DNA of 64,000 nucleotides, taken from Deferribacteres bacterium (lineage in GTDB: Bacteria; Zhuqueibacterota; Zhuqueibacteria; Zhuqueibacterales; Geothermadaptataceae). The position numbers and the translations under genes were made by a program. Position 1 is the stretch's first letter; every line of letters starts with the position of its first letter. The stretch covers positions 1 to 64,000 of the forward strand of contig JACKDE010000005.1 in NCBI GenBank assembly GCA_020633675.1, written 5' to 3'. Below the pieces are notes generated by a model that saw only the letters and a program-made list of their open reading frames with translations, was not told the DNA's origin and did no database searches. Of the stretch, positions 34,382 to 43,281 are shown one piece after another.

Positions 34382-34792
34382 TCAGTTGATGATAATCATT
34401 GCAGAAAGCTTTTCCAACGTTTTTTTGCCGATGCCTTTTACATGCAGCAACTCAGTTTTTGCTTTGAAGCGGCCATGCTCTTTGCGATACTGCCAGATTC
34501 TGTTTGCGAGCACAGGACCAACCCCCGGCAACATCTGCAGCTCTTCTGGGCTCGCTGTATTGATATAAACACTGATGTCCATTGCCTCAGGGCCAGCTTC
34601 AGAACCGGTTTTTTGTAGCGCAGCAAGGCTATCAGAAATGGCAATGAACCGCTTTTCGAGTGCCGGATCCACCTGTGGCAAAGGCTGATTGGTTTGCCAA
34701 ACCTGTATCGCCAGGCCAATCAATAAAGCAAATACCATAAGTGCGAGCGTGCTCGACTGCAGCCGCGAAAATCCCCCCATTTCATCAGGCAT
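34382..34792 (-). CDS. comEA: ComEA-like helix-hairpin-helix DNA-binding protein
   Basis: 136 residues: a membrane anchor (TLALMVFALLIGLAIQVW), a short linker, and a C-terminal double helix-hairpin-helix (INTASPEELQMLPGVGPVLA and LLHVKGIGKKTLEKL). ComEA binds incoming DNA outside the inner membrane during transformation. It starts 1 base after dnaJ, so it is part of the chaperone transcript. Together with dprA (7-8 kb) it hints at competence; such short HhH proteins also occur in non-transformable bacteria. Confidence 0.85.
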   Translation of the reverse strand: MPDEMGGFSRLQSSTLALMVFALLIGLAIQVWQTNQPLPQVDPALEKRFIAISDSLAALQKTGSEAGPEAMDISVYINTASPEELQMLPGVGPVLANRIWQYRKEHGRFKAKTELLHVKGIGKKTLEKLSAMIIIN

Positions 34793-34793
34793 T

Positions 34794-35936
34794 CTAAGAA
34801 AACACCTCTTTTATTTTCTCAAAAATTCCTTTTGCAGATTTGGGCGGAACAAAATTTTCCGCCTGTGCCAGCTCCTTAAGCAAGTCCTTTTCTTTGGCAC
34901 TCAATTTAGTGGGCGTCCAGACCATGACACGCACAAGTTGATCACCGCTGCCGTGGCCTTTCAGATGGGGAATGCCTTTGCCCTTCATTCTTAAAATCTT
35001 GCCCACTTGTGTACCCGGAGCAATATCGAGCTCAGCTTTGCCTTTTAGCGTTGGAATCTCAACGTTATCGCCTAAAGCCAATTGCGGGAAGCTCAGAATG
35101 AGGTCGTACAAGATATCATCGCCATGGCGATCAAAGGCCTTGTGTTCCTTTTCTTCAATCAGCAAGATAGCATCGCCTGGTGCGCCACCGCGCGGCCCGG
35201 CATTGCCTTCATTGCGAATCGTCATATAATTGCCGGTCGAGACACCAGCGGGAATGGTCACTTCGATCGTGCCTTCCCCTTTGATCCGGCCTTCTCCGTG
35301 GCAGCTTACGCAAGGATCCTTGATCACCTTGCCTTCGCCATGGCATTGAGGGCAGGTGCTGACATTCACAAATTGCCCAAAGAACGAGCGGCTGACATTG
35401 CGAATCTCGCCAGTGCCACCGCATGCAGTACAATTGATCGGCTGGCTGCCTTGGGTCGCACCGCTTCCAGAGCAGGTGTCGCATTTGATAAGCTTGCGAA
35501 GCTTGATTTTTTTGGTCACGCCGCTGGCAATTTCTTCCAGCGTCAACGCAATGCGCAGCTGCAAATCAGAGCCACGCTGTTGGGCACGCCGACGTCCCTG
35601 GCCTCGACCAGCTCCGGCGCCAAAAAAATCGCCAAAGATGCCTTCAGACATAAAAGTCCGCAAGGCATCGCTCAAATCAAAATCGAATCCGGCAAAGGAA
35701 TCGTAACCACCTTTGACGCCTGCATGGCCGTAGGCGTCGTAGCGCTGACGTTTTTGTGGATCCTTTAAAATTTCATAGGCTTCGGAAGCCTCTTTAAAAC
35801 GCTCTTCTGCTTCTTTATCACCGGGATTGCGGTCGGGGTGGTATTGCATCGCCAGTTTGCGATAGGCTTTTTTGACATCATCGTCCCCTGCATCGCGGCT
35901 TAATCCTAAAATTTCGTAATAGTCCCGTTTGGTCAT
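34794..35936 (-). CDS. dnaJ: Chaperone protein DnaJ
   Basis: Co-chaperone of DnaK, 380 residues. The J domain at 1-70 has the HPD motif in MQYHPDRNPGD. A Gly/Phe-rich stretch follows. The zinc domain has four CxxCxGxG-type repeats (CDTCSGSG, CTACGGTG, CPQCHGEG, CVSCHGEG), and the C-terminal substrate-binding domains follow. It is the third gene of hrcA-grpE-dnaJ; dnaK is not in the window. Confidence 0.97.
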   Translation of the reverse strand: MTKRDYYEILGLSRDAGDDDVKKAYRKLAMQYHPDRNPGDKEAEERFKEASEAYEILKDPQKRQRYDAYGHAGVKGGYDSFAGFDFDLSDALRTFMSEGIFGDFFGAGAGRGQGRRRAQQRGSDLQLRIALTLEEIASGVTKKIKLRKLIKCDTCSGSGATQGSQPINCTACGGTGEIRNVSRSFFGQFVNVSTCPQCHGEGKVIKDPCVSCHGEGRIKGEGTIEVTIPAGVSTGNYMTIRNEGNAGPRGGAPGDAILLIEEKEHKAFDRHGDDILYDLILSFPQLALGDNVEIPTLKGKAELDIAPGTQVGKILRMKGKGIPHLKGHGSGDQLVRVMVWTPTKLSAKEKDLLKELAQAENFVPPKSAKGIFEKIKEVFS

Positions 35937-35991
35937 ATTTTAGCTATAACTCGACGTTTAATTAACACGGTTGCTCCCTCGAACAAGCCGA

Positions 35992-36603
35992 TTATTTGCT
36001 TACAATAACTTTGGCAGGCCTGAGAATGCGATCGCCCATTTTATAGCCTTTTTGGCTCTGGTCGATCACAATATTTGACTCCACACCGTCCTTTTCCATC
36101 TGTAAAAGAGCATCATGAAATTCAGGATTGAATTCCTGCCCGACGGCGTCGATGGCTTCGATGCCTTCTTCTTCCAGCACTTTGGAGAACGCTTTGTAAA
36201 TCAACTCCAGTCCCTGTACCAGTGCGTCAAAATCTTTATCGCTTTTTGCTGACTCGACTGTCCGATCGAGATCGTCTAGTGCCGGCAAAATCTTCTTTGC
36301 AAATTCAGCGCTGGCCAGCCCCCAGGCCTCTGTCAGTTCGCGCTCTTTTCTTTTGCGATAATTATCGAAATCCGCAACATTGCGCAGGTACTGATCGCGC
36401 AACTGTTCCAGCTCATTTTTAAACTTCTCAGTTTCTTTTTTTTCTTTAGATTTGGCGGATTTTTGCTTGCCATTATCGGATTTTTCCGCCTGCTGAGAAG
36501 CTTCATCGGTCTGCTCAACCTTGCCATTGACTTTTTCTTTTGCAGCCTCTTCTGCGACCGCCTCTTTATCTGCCGTATCCTTGTTTTTATCTTCCTTGGC
36601 CAT
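35992..36603 (-). CDS. grpE: Nucleotide exchange factor GrpE
   Basis: 203 residues. The first 70 are a Lys/Glu-rich extension, followed by the coiled coil (ELEQLRDQYLRNVADFDNYRKR) and the compact C-terminal beta domain (DAVGQEFNPEFHDALLQM, GYKMGDRILRPAKVIVSK). It releases ADP from DnaK. AAGGAAG lies before the ATG. It sits between hrcA and dnaJ. Confidence 0.96.
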   Translation of the reverse strand: MAKEDKNKDTADKEAVAEEAAKEKVNGKVEQTDEASQQAEKSDNGKQKSAKSKEKKETEKFKNELEQLRDQYLRNVADFDNYRKRKERELTEAWGLASAEFAKKILPALDDLDRTVESAKSDKDFDALVQGLELIYKAFSKVLEEEGIEAIDAVGQEFNPEFHDALLQMEKDGVESNIVIDQSQKGYKMGDRILRPAKVIVSK

Positions 36604-36689
36604 TTAAGCTTCCTTCTTAATTTATCCCATCATTCACAAAACTGAATCTACCATCTTTGAAAGCGAAATCCAGCTTATGAACAGATCTA

Positions 36690-37784
36690 TTATTTCATTT
36701 TTCCAGGAGTCAGTGTGTCGGTCAATGCCTGAGCCATGTAATCAACCAGACTGATGATTTTGGAATATTGCATGCGCGTTGGTCCAAGCACACCAACCGT
36801 GCCGTGAATTTCACCAACATTGTACGATGCGGTGATCAGGCTGCAGTGTTGCATCAGGGTTTCACGATTTTCTTCGCCGATCACGATGCGTATTTTCTCA
36901 GCATTGCCGTCCACATATTTTTCATCGCTTTCATCATCACTTTCTTCCTGCGATAAAACATGGATCATAATCTCGCGATCATCCAGCAAACCAGTGATAT
37001 CTTTTGTTAAATCTTTCTTAAAAAACTCAGGTTGTACAATAATATTTGAAGTCCCACCAATGTGCAAATCGCCGGGCACAGAAAAATCGAAAAGTATTTT
37101 GGATGAATCGATAATCATATCGATGAATCCGGTATCCCCCACGCTGATATTTTTCAGCCGAATGTCGATGGTCTCTTTAATTTCACGCAAGGTTAAGCCA
37201 TGAAGCCGCTCGTTGAGCACCCGCGCTGTTTGTTCGAGTTTGTCGCGCGAAACATCTTTTTCCAGTTCCATTGAGATGGTTTTCACCAGGCCAGACTGAA
37301 TACTGATCACAACCAAAATTCTCTTTTCAGCGACCTGAACAAGCTCAATTCGCTCAAAAACACCTTCAAAAAAACGCGGTGCCAACACCACGCCAAGCAA
37401 ATTCGATATTTTGGCAAGTGTGCGCGAGGCAGCTTCGAGAATGAAGCCGATGTCCTGAGAAAACCGGCTCAGGTTCTCCACGATTTCGCCTTGTTCACGT
37501 GGCGTGAGTTTCTGCATGCGCATCAGCGAATTGACGTAGGTGCGATATCCTTTGTCTGTTGGAACACGTCCTGCAGAAGTGTGGGGCTGGGCAATATAGC
37601 CCTGTTGTTCGAGATCCATCATCACATTACGGATCGACGCAGAACTCAGTGCAAGATCGGAATTTTGTGCGATCAGCTTCGAGCCGACCGGAGTAGCGTG
37701 CTGGACAAAATTTTCCACAATCAGGTGCAAAATGCTCTTTTCACGTCCACTCAGTTCTTTCATTTCAGAGTCGATCTTTTTCAT
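36690..37784 (-). CDS. hrcA: Heat-inducible transcription repressor HrcA
   Basis: 364 residues. The N-terminal winged helix (LSGREKSILHLIVENFVQHA, SASIRNVMMDLEQQGYIAQP, HTSAGRVPTDKGYRTYVN) is diagnostic, and the C-terminal GEENRETLMQHCSLITASY and GPTRMQYSKIISLVDYMA complete the family. It represses grpE/dnaK/groE genes by binding CIRCE. No CIRCE element (TTAGCACTC-N9-GAGTGCTAA) is visible upstream of hrcA, grpE or dnaJ, so if the regulon uses it, the sites lie elsewhere. Confidence 0.96.
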   Translation of the reverse strand: MKKIDSEMKELSGREKSILHLIVENFVQHATPVGSKLIAQNSDLALSSASIRNVMMDLEQQGYIAQPHTSAGRVPTDKGYRTYVNSLMRMQKLTPREQGEIVENLSRFSQDIGFILEAASRTLAKISNLLGVVLAPRFFEGVFERIELVQVAEKRILVVISIQSGLVKTISMELEKDVSRDKLEQTARVLNERLHGLTLREIKETIDIRLKNISVGDTGFIDMIIDSSKILFDFSVPGDLHIGGTSNIIVQPEFFKKDLTKDITGLLDDREIMIHVLSQEESDDESDEKYVDGNAEKIRIVIGEENRETLMQHCSLITASYNVGEIHGTVGVLGPTRMQYSKIISLVDYMAQALTDTLTPGKMK

Positions 37785-37882
37785 TTGCAGCTACCGCAAC
37801 TTGCCATTTTCAAATAAGTTATCCGATTCAATGAAAACAAATAAATCTAAGGAATTTCGCTCGCTATTACAAGTAAAAATTC

Positions 37883-38740
37883 CTACCGCAGCCGACCTCG
37901 CAATGCATACAAGCTGCCAAGAACGCCATAGACCGTGCCAGCAACAAGAATCTTTGCAAAAAAATAGGCTGGCGCCTGCACCAATGAGCCGCCAAGATAC
38001 CAGTTGCCGAATGCGATTGAGCCCATGAGAAACAAGATAGCCAACAGACTGCCGGTCGCGCCTTCCAGCATGCCCTGTACAATAAACGGGCCACGAACAA
38101 GCGTGCGGGTCGCTCCGACCAACAACATGGTTTCGATGATGCGTCTTTTGGCTGCAATGGTCAACCTAATGTTATTAGCAACCAAAACGAACCCGATCAA
38201 GCTCAGGCCGATGCCGATAAAAATCATGATGCTAATGGCAGTTTTGTAGTACTGATCCAAAATTTGTAACAGATTGCCGCGGTAAATTACACTTTCGACA
38301 CCGGGCAGGGCAGCGATTTGATCGACTACAAGCTGAGCGGAATCGGGATGCAAGTGCTGCTTTTTTAAATAGACCTGGAAGCTCGCCGGCAACGGATTTT
38401 CTTCGATGAGTTGCGAGTAGTCTTCTCCGAACGTCTCCCGAAAAATCTCCAGCGCCTCATCTTTGCTGACAAACTGAACGGAATCAACCTTGCTCATCAA
38501 CGCCAATTCGCGGCTAAGCTCGGCTATTTCTTCGCCTTGCAACTGATCCCTGATAAACGTTTCGAGCACAACTTTCGCCCTGATCTCGTCAAAAATGGTG
38601 ATAAAGCTGCTGCTCAGCACCCAGAACGCGCCGATAAAATAGATCGATATCGAAACCGTAAAAATCGTCAAGATACCGGACAATTTGGATCGGCGCAGCC
38701 CGGCAAGCCCGTCGACCAGGCAAAAAATCAAGGTATTCAA
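37883..38740 (-). CDS. ftsX: Cell-division permease FtsX
   Basis: 285 residues with the FtsX layout: a short N-terminal tail, membrane helix 1 (LSGILTIFTVSISIYFIGAF), a roughly 130-residue external domain (VDSVQFVSKDEALEIFRETF is typical), then three further helices with the conserved IIETMLLVGAT. With FtsE it couples division to cell-wall hydrolase activation. It starts at a TTG overlapping the ftsE stop by 4 bases. Confidence 0.93.
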   Translation of the reverse strand: MNTLIFCLVDGLAGLRRSKLSGILTIFTVSISIYFIGAFWVLSSSFITIFDEIRAKVVLETFIRDQLQGEEIAELSRELALMSKVDSVQFVSKDEALEIFRETFGEDYSQLIEENPLPASFQVYLKKQHLHPDSAQLVVDQIAALPGVESVIYRGNLLQILDQYYKTAISIMIFIGIGLSLIGFVLVANNIRLTIAAKRRIIETMLLVGATRTLVRGPFIVQGMLEGATGSLLAILFLMGSIAFGNWYLGGSLVQAPAYFFAKILVAGTVYGVLGSLYALRGRLR

Positions 38741-39393
38741 GCTCGCGTGATCCCCTCCTCAATGCGCACAACCCGATGGTTGTGTTTTTTGACCAGGTTG
38801 TAGTTGTGCGTCGCCATAATGACAGCTGTACCACGAGTGTTGATCACTTCCAGCAATTGCATGATTTCGTCAGCTGTATCCGGATCGAGATTGCCAGTCG
38901 GTTCATCTGCCAGCAAAACCAACGGCTCGTTAGCGATGGCGCGTGCAATGGCTACACGTTGCTGCTCACCACCGGAAAGCTCGTGCGGCATTTTGTAACG
39001 CTTGTGGCTGATGCCGACATCGGTGAGCACGCGCAAAACCCTTTTTTTGATGTCTTGCCGGCGCATACCCGTCACACGCAGCACGAACGCTATGTTTTCG
39101 AACACATTGCGATCTTCAAGCAGGCGAAAGTCCTGAAAGACAATGCCGAGCTGCCGGCGCAGATAGGCAATCTCGCTCCTTTTATGACTCTTGGAGCTGA
39201 TTTGTCCGACTTCCACTTCACCAACGAAAGGCATTTCTTCAAAATAAATCAGCTTTAAAACGGTGCTTTTTCCGGCGCCGCTTGGGCCGACCAAAAATAG
39301 AAACTCGCCTTGTTCCAGTTCAAAATTGATGTTTTTAACACCATCGCCAGTGACGTAATTCATGCCGACATTGTTCAATCTGACAATATTCAT
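38737..39393 (-). CDS. ftsE: Cell-division ATP-binding protein FtsE
   Basis: 218-residue ABC ATPase: Walker A GPSGAGKST, the FQDFRLLEDRNVFENI segment seen in FtsE, signature LSGGEQQRVAIARA, Walker B LLADEPTGNLD and the His switch ATHNYNLV. It is transcribed ahead of ftsX, which it overlaps by 4 bases. Confidence 0.96.
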   Translation of the reverse strand: MNIVRLNNVGMNYVTGDGVKNINFELEQGEFLFLVGPSGAGKSTVLKLIYFEEMPFVGEVEVGQISSKSHKRSEIAYLRRQLGIVFQDFRLLEDRNVFENIAFVLRVTGMRRQDIKKRVLRVLTDVGISHKRYKMPHELSGGEQQRVAIARAIANEPLVLLADEPTGNLDPDTADEIMQLLEVINTRGTAVIMATHNYNLVKKHNHRVVRIEEGITRA

Positions 39394-39465
39394 AAAGTGC
39401 GCTTTGCTGGCTAGCCAGCTCTAAGTTATTTAGCGATTTATGTGCCGCATTTAAAAATCAATGAA

Positions 39466-40245
39466 TCATCCCGTGCGCTTTTGTAAAACAAAATGTACCC
39501 GAAACGATCGTTCTGAACCAGGCCTGCGGGTGAAGTTGTTGTAAACACCCAAGATATCCCATTTTTGCGAACGCGTTATCGACTTTTTAACGGCTCGCAA
39601 AGAGTATATTTTCTGCACATGACGCTCAAAATACTGGGAACCGGTCTCTTGTTGATTCAGCCAAAATTCATTGATTTGCCAATCGTTTTTATCATCATAA
39701 CGCCCCCTGCGCACGAACTCCGTGCCCGCGAAAGTATCCACTTCATGTAGCGACCGAAAGTAATTTTTGCAGGTGCGGCGCGTGCAAATGTCAAAAATAA
39801 AAATACCACCATCCTGTAAGCAGACATGCACGCTGTCCAATGTTGCTGTCAGCTCATCTTCGCTCATGCAGTAATTAATGCTGTCGTATAGGCACAACAC
39901 GACCTGTACTTCAATCTGAATGGCAAATTGTCGCATATCACCATTCCACAGCAGCAAATGGTCACACTTGCCGGAAAGCCGCTGGCGCGCGCCCTGCAAC
40001 ATTTCAAAAGAACGATCCAGGCCCATCAACACAGGTACCTGTCCGGCAAACTTCTCCAGCATTTTTCCGGTGCCGCATGCCAGCTCCAGCAGAGACCGCG
40101 GATTGGGTGCATAGGCGTTAAGCAGAGAATCGATATAGCGATACCACTGCACATAGTTAACATGGCGCATCATGTAATCATACAACGGCGCGATGTGGCT
40201 GTAGACGCTAACGTGCTTGACACTTTCTTGCGATTTCGATGGCAA
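39466..40245 (-). CDS. SAM-dependent class I methyltransferase
   Basis: 259 residues from a TTG with GGAGG nine bases upstream; the longer open frame reaching further into pdxA lacks a ribosome site. Motif I is SLLELACGTGKMLEKF, acidic GLDRSFEML follows, and a Tyr-rich N-terminus (SHIAPLYDYMMRHVNY) is typical of small-molecule or tRNA-unrelated methyltransferases of the UbiE-like kind. The substrate is unknown. The start lies inside the 3' end of pdxA (38-base overlap), so it is coupled to pdxA, and it is followed by ftsEX. Confidence 0.85.
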   Translation of the reverse strand: MPSKSQESVKHVSVYSHIAPLYDYMMRHVNYVQWYRYIDSLLNAYAPNPRSLLELACGTGKMLEKFAGQVPVLMGLDRSFEMLQGARQRLSGKCDHLLLWNGDMRQFAIQIEVQVVLCLYDSINYCMSEDELTATLDSVHVCLQDGGIFIFDICTRRTCKNYFRSLHEVDTFAGTEFVRRGRYDDKNDWQINEFWLNQQETGSQYFERHVQKIYSLRAVKKSITRSQKWDILGVYNNFTRRPGSERSFRVHFVLQKRTG

Positions 40246-41212
40246 AGCGGAGTGCCTCCATGGTGCTTGCTGCGTCGGCGATATTCTTGCCGGCAATTTC
40301 AAATGCGGTGCCGTGATCAGGTGACGTGCGAACAAACGGCAAACCGCAGGTGTAATTCACGCCCTTGCCCTTGCTTTGCATTTTAACCGGGATCAACCCC
40401 TGATCGTGATACATAGCAAGATAGGCATCAAAGTTTTGGGCGGCGCTGATACGTGAAAACAGTGCATCGGCAGGAAAAGGTCCTTCCACCTGAGCGCCAT
40501 GCCTGCGCAGTTGGGCCAACGTCGGGATCAGCAGTTTTTGTTCTTCGTCGCCCAGAGTGCCATCCTCACCGGCATGCGGATTCAAACCCGTCGCTGCGAT
40601 GCGTGGATTTTTGATCCCAAAGCGGCCCTTCAGCTCAGAGTCAAGAACAGTCACGACTTCCATGATCGTTTCAGCAGTGAGCGCCGATGCCACATTTCTG
40701 AGTGGAATATGTGTCGTGGCCACCGCTACCCGAAAATCCCCTGCCAGCAACAGCATCACTGGCCGGCCGCTCCCGGAAAGGCTTGCCAGCATCTCCGTAT
40801 GTCCCGGGAATGCCACGCCCGCCAGGTGCAGCGCTGCTTTTGAGATCGGTGCCGTCACGATGGCATCCACTACTTTCCCGAGCGCCAATTTTGTCGCCAG
40901 AGTAATGCTCTGCGCAGCTATTCTGCCTGAAAATTCCGTTGCAGCACCGACTTCTATGCGGACCGGATCTATTTGCCCAGGTGCTAAAATAAAATATTTT
41001 TGCGAATTGGGTAGGAAAAAATCGTCTCTTCCAAGAAAAGTGAACTGGTCGAGCGGCAACTCCACACACTCCGCCCAATAGCGCCACGCGTCATATGGCC
41101 CGATAAGCGCCAGGCGAACGTCATTCGGCAGACTGAAATCGCGCACTGCTTTCAGGGCAACTTCCGGCCCGATCCCGTTGATATCGCCAATTGTCAGAGC
41201 AATTGTCATCAT
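40208..41212 (-). CDS. pdxA: 4-hydroxythreonine-4-phosphate dehydrogenase
   Basis: Pyridoxal phosphate synthesis (DXP-dependent route). 334 residues from ATGATG at 41212. Motifs are IALTIGDINGIGPEVALKA, the metal His in FPGHTEMLASLSG, VATTHIPLRNV, the second metal His in TGLNPHAGEDGTLG, and AMYHDQGLIPVKM with GVNYTCGLPFVRTSPDHGT at the C-terminus. It is the first gene of the pdxA-methyltransferase-ftsEX stretch. Confidence 0.95.
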   Translation of the reverse strand: MMTIALTIGDINGIGPEVALKAVRDFSLPNDVRLALIGPYDAWRYWAECVELPLDQFTFLGRDDFFLPNSQKYFILAPGQIDPVRIEVGAATEFSGRIAAQSITLATKLALGKVVDAIVTAPISKAALHLAGVAFPGHTEMLASLSGSGRPVMLLLAGDFRVAVATTHIPLRNVASALTAETIMEVVTVLDSELKGRFGIKNPRIAATGLNPHAGEDGTLGDEEQKLLIPTLAQLRRHGAQVEGPFPADALFSRISAAQNFDAYLAMYHDQGLIPVKMQSKGKGVNYTCGLPFVRTSPDHGTAFEIAGKNIADAASTMEALRFAIEIARKCQAR

Positions 41213-41580
41213 TGAATTCGCCCTTTTGATGTAAAACACTCATCACAATTTCGGCAAATTGAGGGAGCATGCAAAGCGAATTTATGTAAATAACCTGAGT
41301 TTGATTTAAGCCGCTTTCGAATGAAAAGGAGCGAGCTTCATGGTTCGACTCCGCTCACCATGAAGATTTTGAGCTTGGAGTATTAGAACTCTCTATCGCC
41401 TTCGAATGCGTTTGGGCTAAAGAATTCGAATTTTTGCTAATGTCGAACTCATCTTAAATAATAACGATTGGCAGGGTGGAGAACACGGTTAGTGCGGAAA
41501 AATTTCTCGGTCTTTCTGGAAGTGCGATTTGTTGAAAACCGCATTTCCCTGCGTGTAGCAAGGGCTGAAACCGGGTAATT
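41213..41580. other. Intergenic region, 340 bp, with one inverted repeat
   Basis: No credible gene. The only structure I see is CTTCATGGT (41336-41344) and ACCATGAAG (41357-41365) around a 12-base TTCGACTCCGCT-type loop; the core TTCGACTCCGCTCA looks like a dispersed REP-type element. The remainder is unremarkable. Confidence 0.5.
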
Positions 41581-43017
41581 TCAATCGGTTTGCGGTTTTA
41601 CGATAATCATGCCCCAGGGATGTAGCGCCGGAATGTCGAGCTGAATCAGCTTACCTTCTTCTTTCGGCTGCAGGCTTTGCCCGAATTTCAACTCTGCGAA
41701 ATCCCCACTTTTTTCTGCTGCAACATGGTCATCAGATTCGTATGCAGGCGGCACAAACAGCTCCGCGACAACCTTATTCTCAGCAAAAAATCGCACCGGC
41801 AGGAGCATAATTGTGGTTGGCTCCGGACGGCTGCGCCAATCGACCATGTGTATCACCACAGGTGCCGACGCATCGTGTGGACGTGCGCGCACAAAGGCAT
41901 ACACACTATCCGCGGCAATTTCAACCGACGGCAGTTCAGCAAAGCGTTCGTCAGCAAAGCCCTGACCTGCCACCGCAGCATCTTCATAGCCATCGAGATA
42001 CCCTGCCATCGCGCGGGCAAAACCGTACAAATCTGCGTAGTCTTCCGGCTTACCGAAAATGCGTGGATGGTTCTCATGATAAACATCATACGGCGCCAAC
42101 ACATGGCCACCGCAAGAATACGCCGTGGCGATCACGCGCCGGTACAATGCGACATCCACACTCACAAACGTGAAGACTTGTGCAATATCATGGCGTGCAA
42201 ACCAGCTAAATTTTTGATACATCTGATGGGGTGTGCCCAGCGGCTCCGGCAATTCGGCAATGCCAAAATCGAAAAGATTATAAGGGAATCCCCAAACACC
42301 TTCATAATTATTTGAAGACATCGGCACGCGCCGGCCGGCATAGCGATCGATTTCATCGCGAAACCAGCGGTAAAAGTCAGTTACCGAAGCTTTTTGAAAA
42401 GCTTTCATCCCGGTTTGCAAATCTACACCCTGTGCAGCGGCTTTTTCGCGGCAAAAATCACAAAAGCAGCCGCCCCATTCAACCGCCGCATAATTGAGCC
42501 CCGGATCGTCCATGTGCAACACATCCGCGCCGCCGTCGATAATCAGCTTCGCGTGCTCAAGATAAATCTGCCGATAAGCCGGATTGTTGACACAGCCCCA
42601 CCAGTGTTCCCAGGTGGCCATCCATGGCGCTGTCACCAGCTCGGCCTTTTGGTTGAGCACACGCCCCTTTTTCCGCTCGACACCGTCCGGCTTATCCGGT
42701 AGTTTGGTATTCAGTGCACCACCAAAATGAAAGCCTCGTGCTTTGCTTTCCCGGATCCACTCCGGATCGAAACTGTAAACCCAATCCAGCCGGGTGGCAT
42801 GGAAAGCTGCCGCATCGCGAAAGGTGTCGTGCGGATCGTTTACATCGCGCGGATGAGGCCATCGACTGGAGAAGCTGACATCGCTGTATTTCGGCGCCCC
42901 GGCAGGACGGTTGGTTTGTACGGCCAAATCGGATAAGGTTTCGATGGACGAAGTCTGACATGACATGATCAAAGCTGCCAGGCAAGCTGGGAATACACTT
43001 TTTTTCAATAGACTGCG
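41581..43017 (-). CDS. Lipoprotein glycosidase-like (TIM-barrel) protein
   Basis: 478 residues from the ATG at 43017, chosen because it begins a lipoprotein signal peptide (LLKKSVFPACLAALIMSC, Cys21). The body looks like an (alpha/beta)8 glycosidase-like barrel: RLDWVYSFDPEWIRE, DGGADVLHMDDPGLNYAAVE and CFCDFCREKAA, a Cys cluster common in uncharacterised barrels of this kind, then MSSNNYEGVWGFPYN and YDVYHENHPRIFGKPEDY. The C-terminal 110 residues form a beta domain. Candidate acid residues are in HMDDPG. The substrate is unknown; it is probably anchored to the envelope and faces outward or the periplasm. Confidence 0.65.
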   Translation of the reverse strand, partial: RSLLKKSVFPACLAALIMSCQTSSIETLSDLAVQTNRPAGAPKYSDVSFSSRWPHPRDVNDPHDTFRDAAAFHATRLDWVYSFDPEWIRESKARGFHFGGALNTKLPDKPDGVERKKGRVLNQKAELVTAPWMATWEHWWGCVNNPAYRQIYLEHAKLIIDGGADVLHMDDPGLNYAAVEWGGCFCDFCREKAAAQGVDLQTGMKAFQKASVTDFYRWFRDEIDRYAGRRVPMSSNNYEGVWGFPYNLFDFGIAELPEPLGTPHQMYQKFSWFARHDIAQVFTFVSVDVALYRRVIATAYSCGGHVLAPYDVYHENHPRIFGKPEDYADLYGFARAMAGYLDGYEDAAVAGQGFADERFAELPSVEIAADSVYAFVRARPHDASAPVVIHMVDWRSRPEPTTIMLLPVRFFAENKVVAELFVPPAYESDDHVAAEKSGDFAELKFGQSLQPKEEGKLIQLDIPALHPWGMIIVKPQTD

Positions 43018-43173
43018 CATAGGTTTGTACCAATTTCGCAAGGCAACTTGAAGGCTATTTTTTGTTTCTCAAGTGCTCCGGGCACCATTGATTCGCAGTT
43101 ATGATTACGGCAAGCAAAGAAGCAGCGACTGGCTTAAAACACAGGATTGTGAAACAAAGCACAATATGCGTTG

Positions 43174-43195
43174 GGGGAATGGCGTGCCATTCCCC
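43174..43195. repeat. Palindromic element, 10-bp arms
   Basis: GGGGAATGGC-GT-GCCATTCCCC is a perfect inverted repeat with a 2-base centre in the gap between two genes. It resembles REP-type intergenic palindromes. Confidence 0.6.
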
Positions 43196-43220
43196 TACAT
43201 GCAAATACACCAATTCGTTA

Positions 43221-43258
43221 CAGCATGTTTTTAAAACGCTCCTTTTAAAAACATGCTG
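43221..43258. terminator. Long perfect stem-loop after amidohydrolase gene
   Basis: CAGCATGTTTTTAAAA (43221-43236), loop CGCTCC, TTTTAAAAACATGCTG (43243-43258): 16-bp perfect arms, 24 bases past the stop of the minus-strand amidohydrolase. Internal A/T runs make it a possible bidirectional terminator; the perfection also fits a repeat element. Confidence 0.6.
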
Positions 43259-43281
43259 CTTGATTACAGAAAATTGATTAT

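Noticed and set aside
36604..37882. Search for CIRCE elements around hrcA and grpE
   Set aside because: No TTAGCACTC/GAGTGCTAA pair was found by eye.
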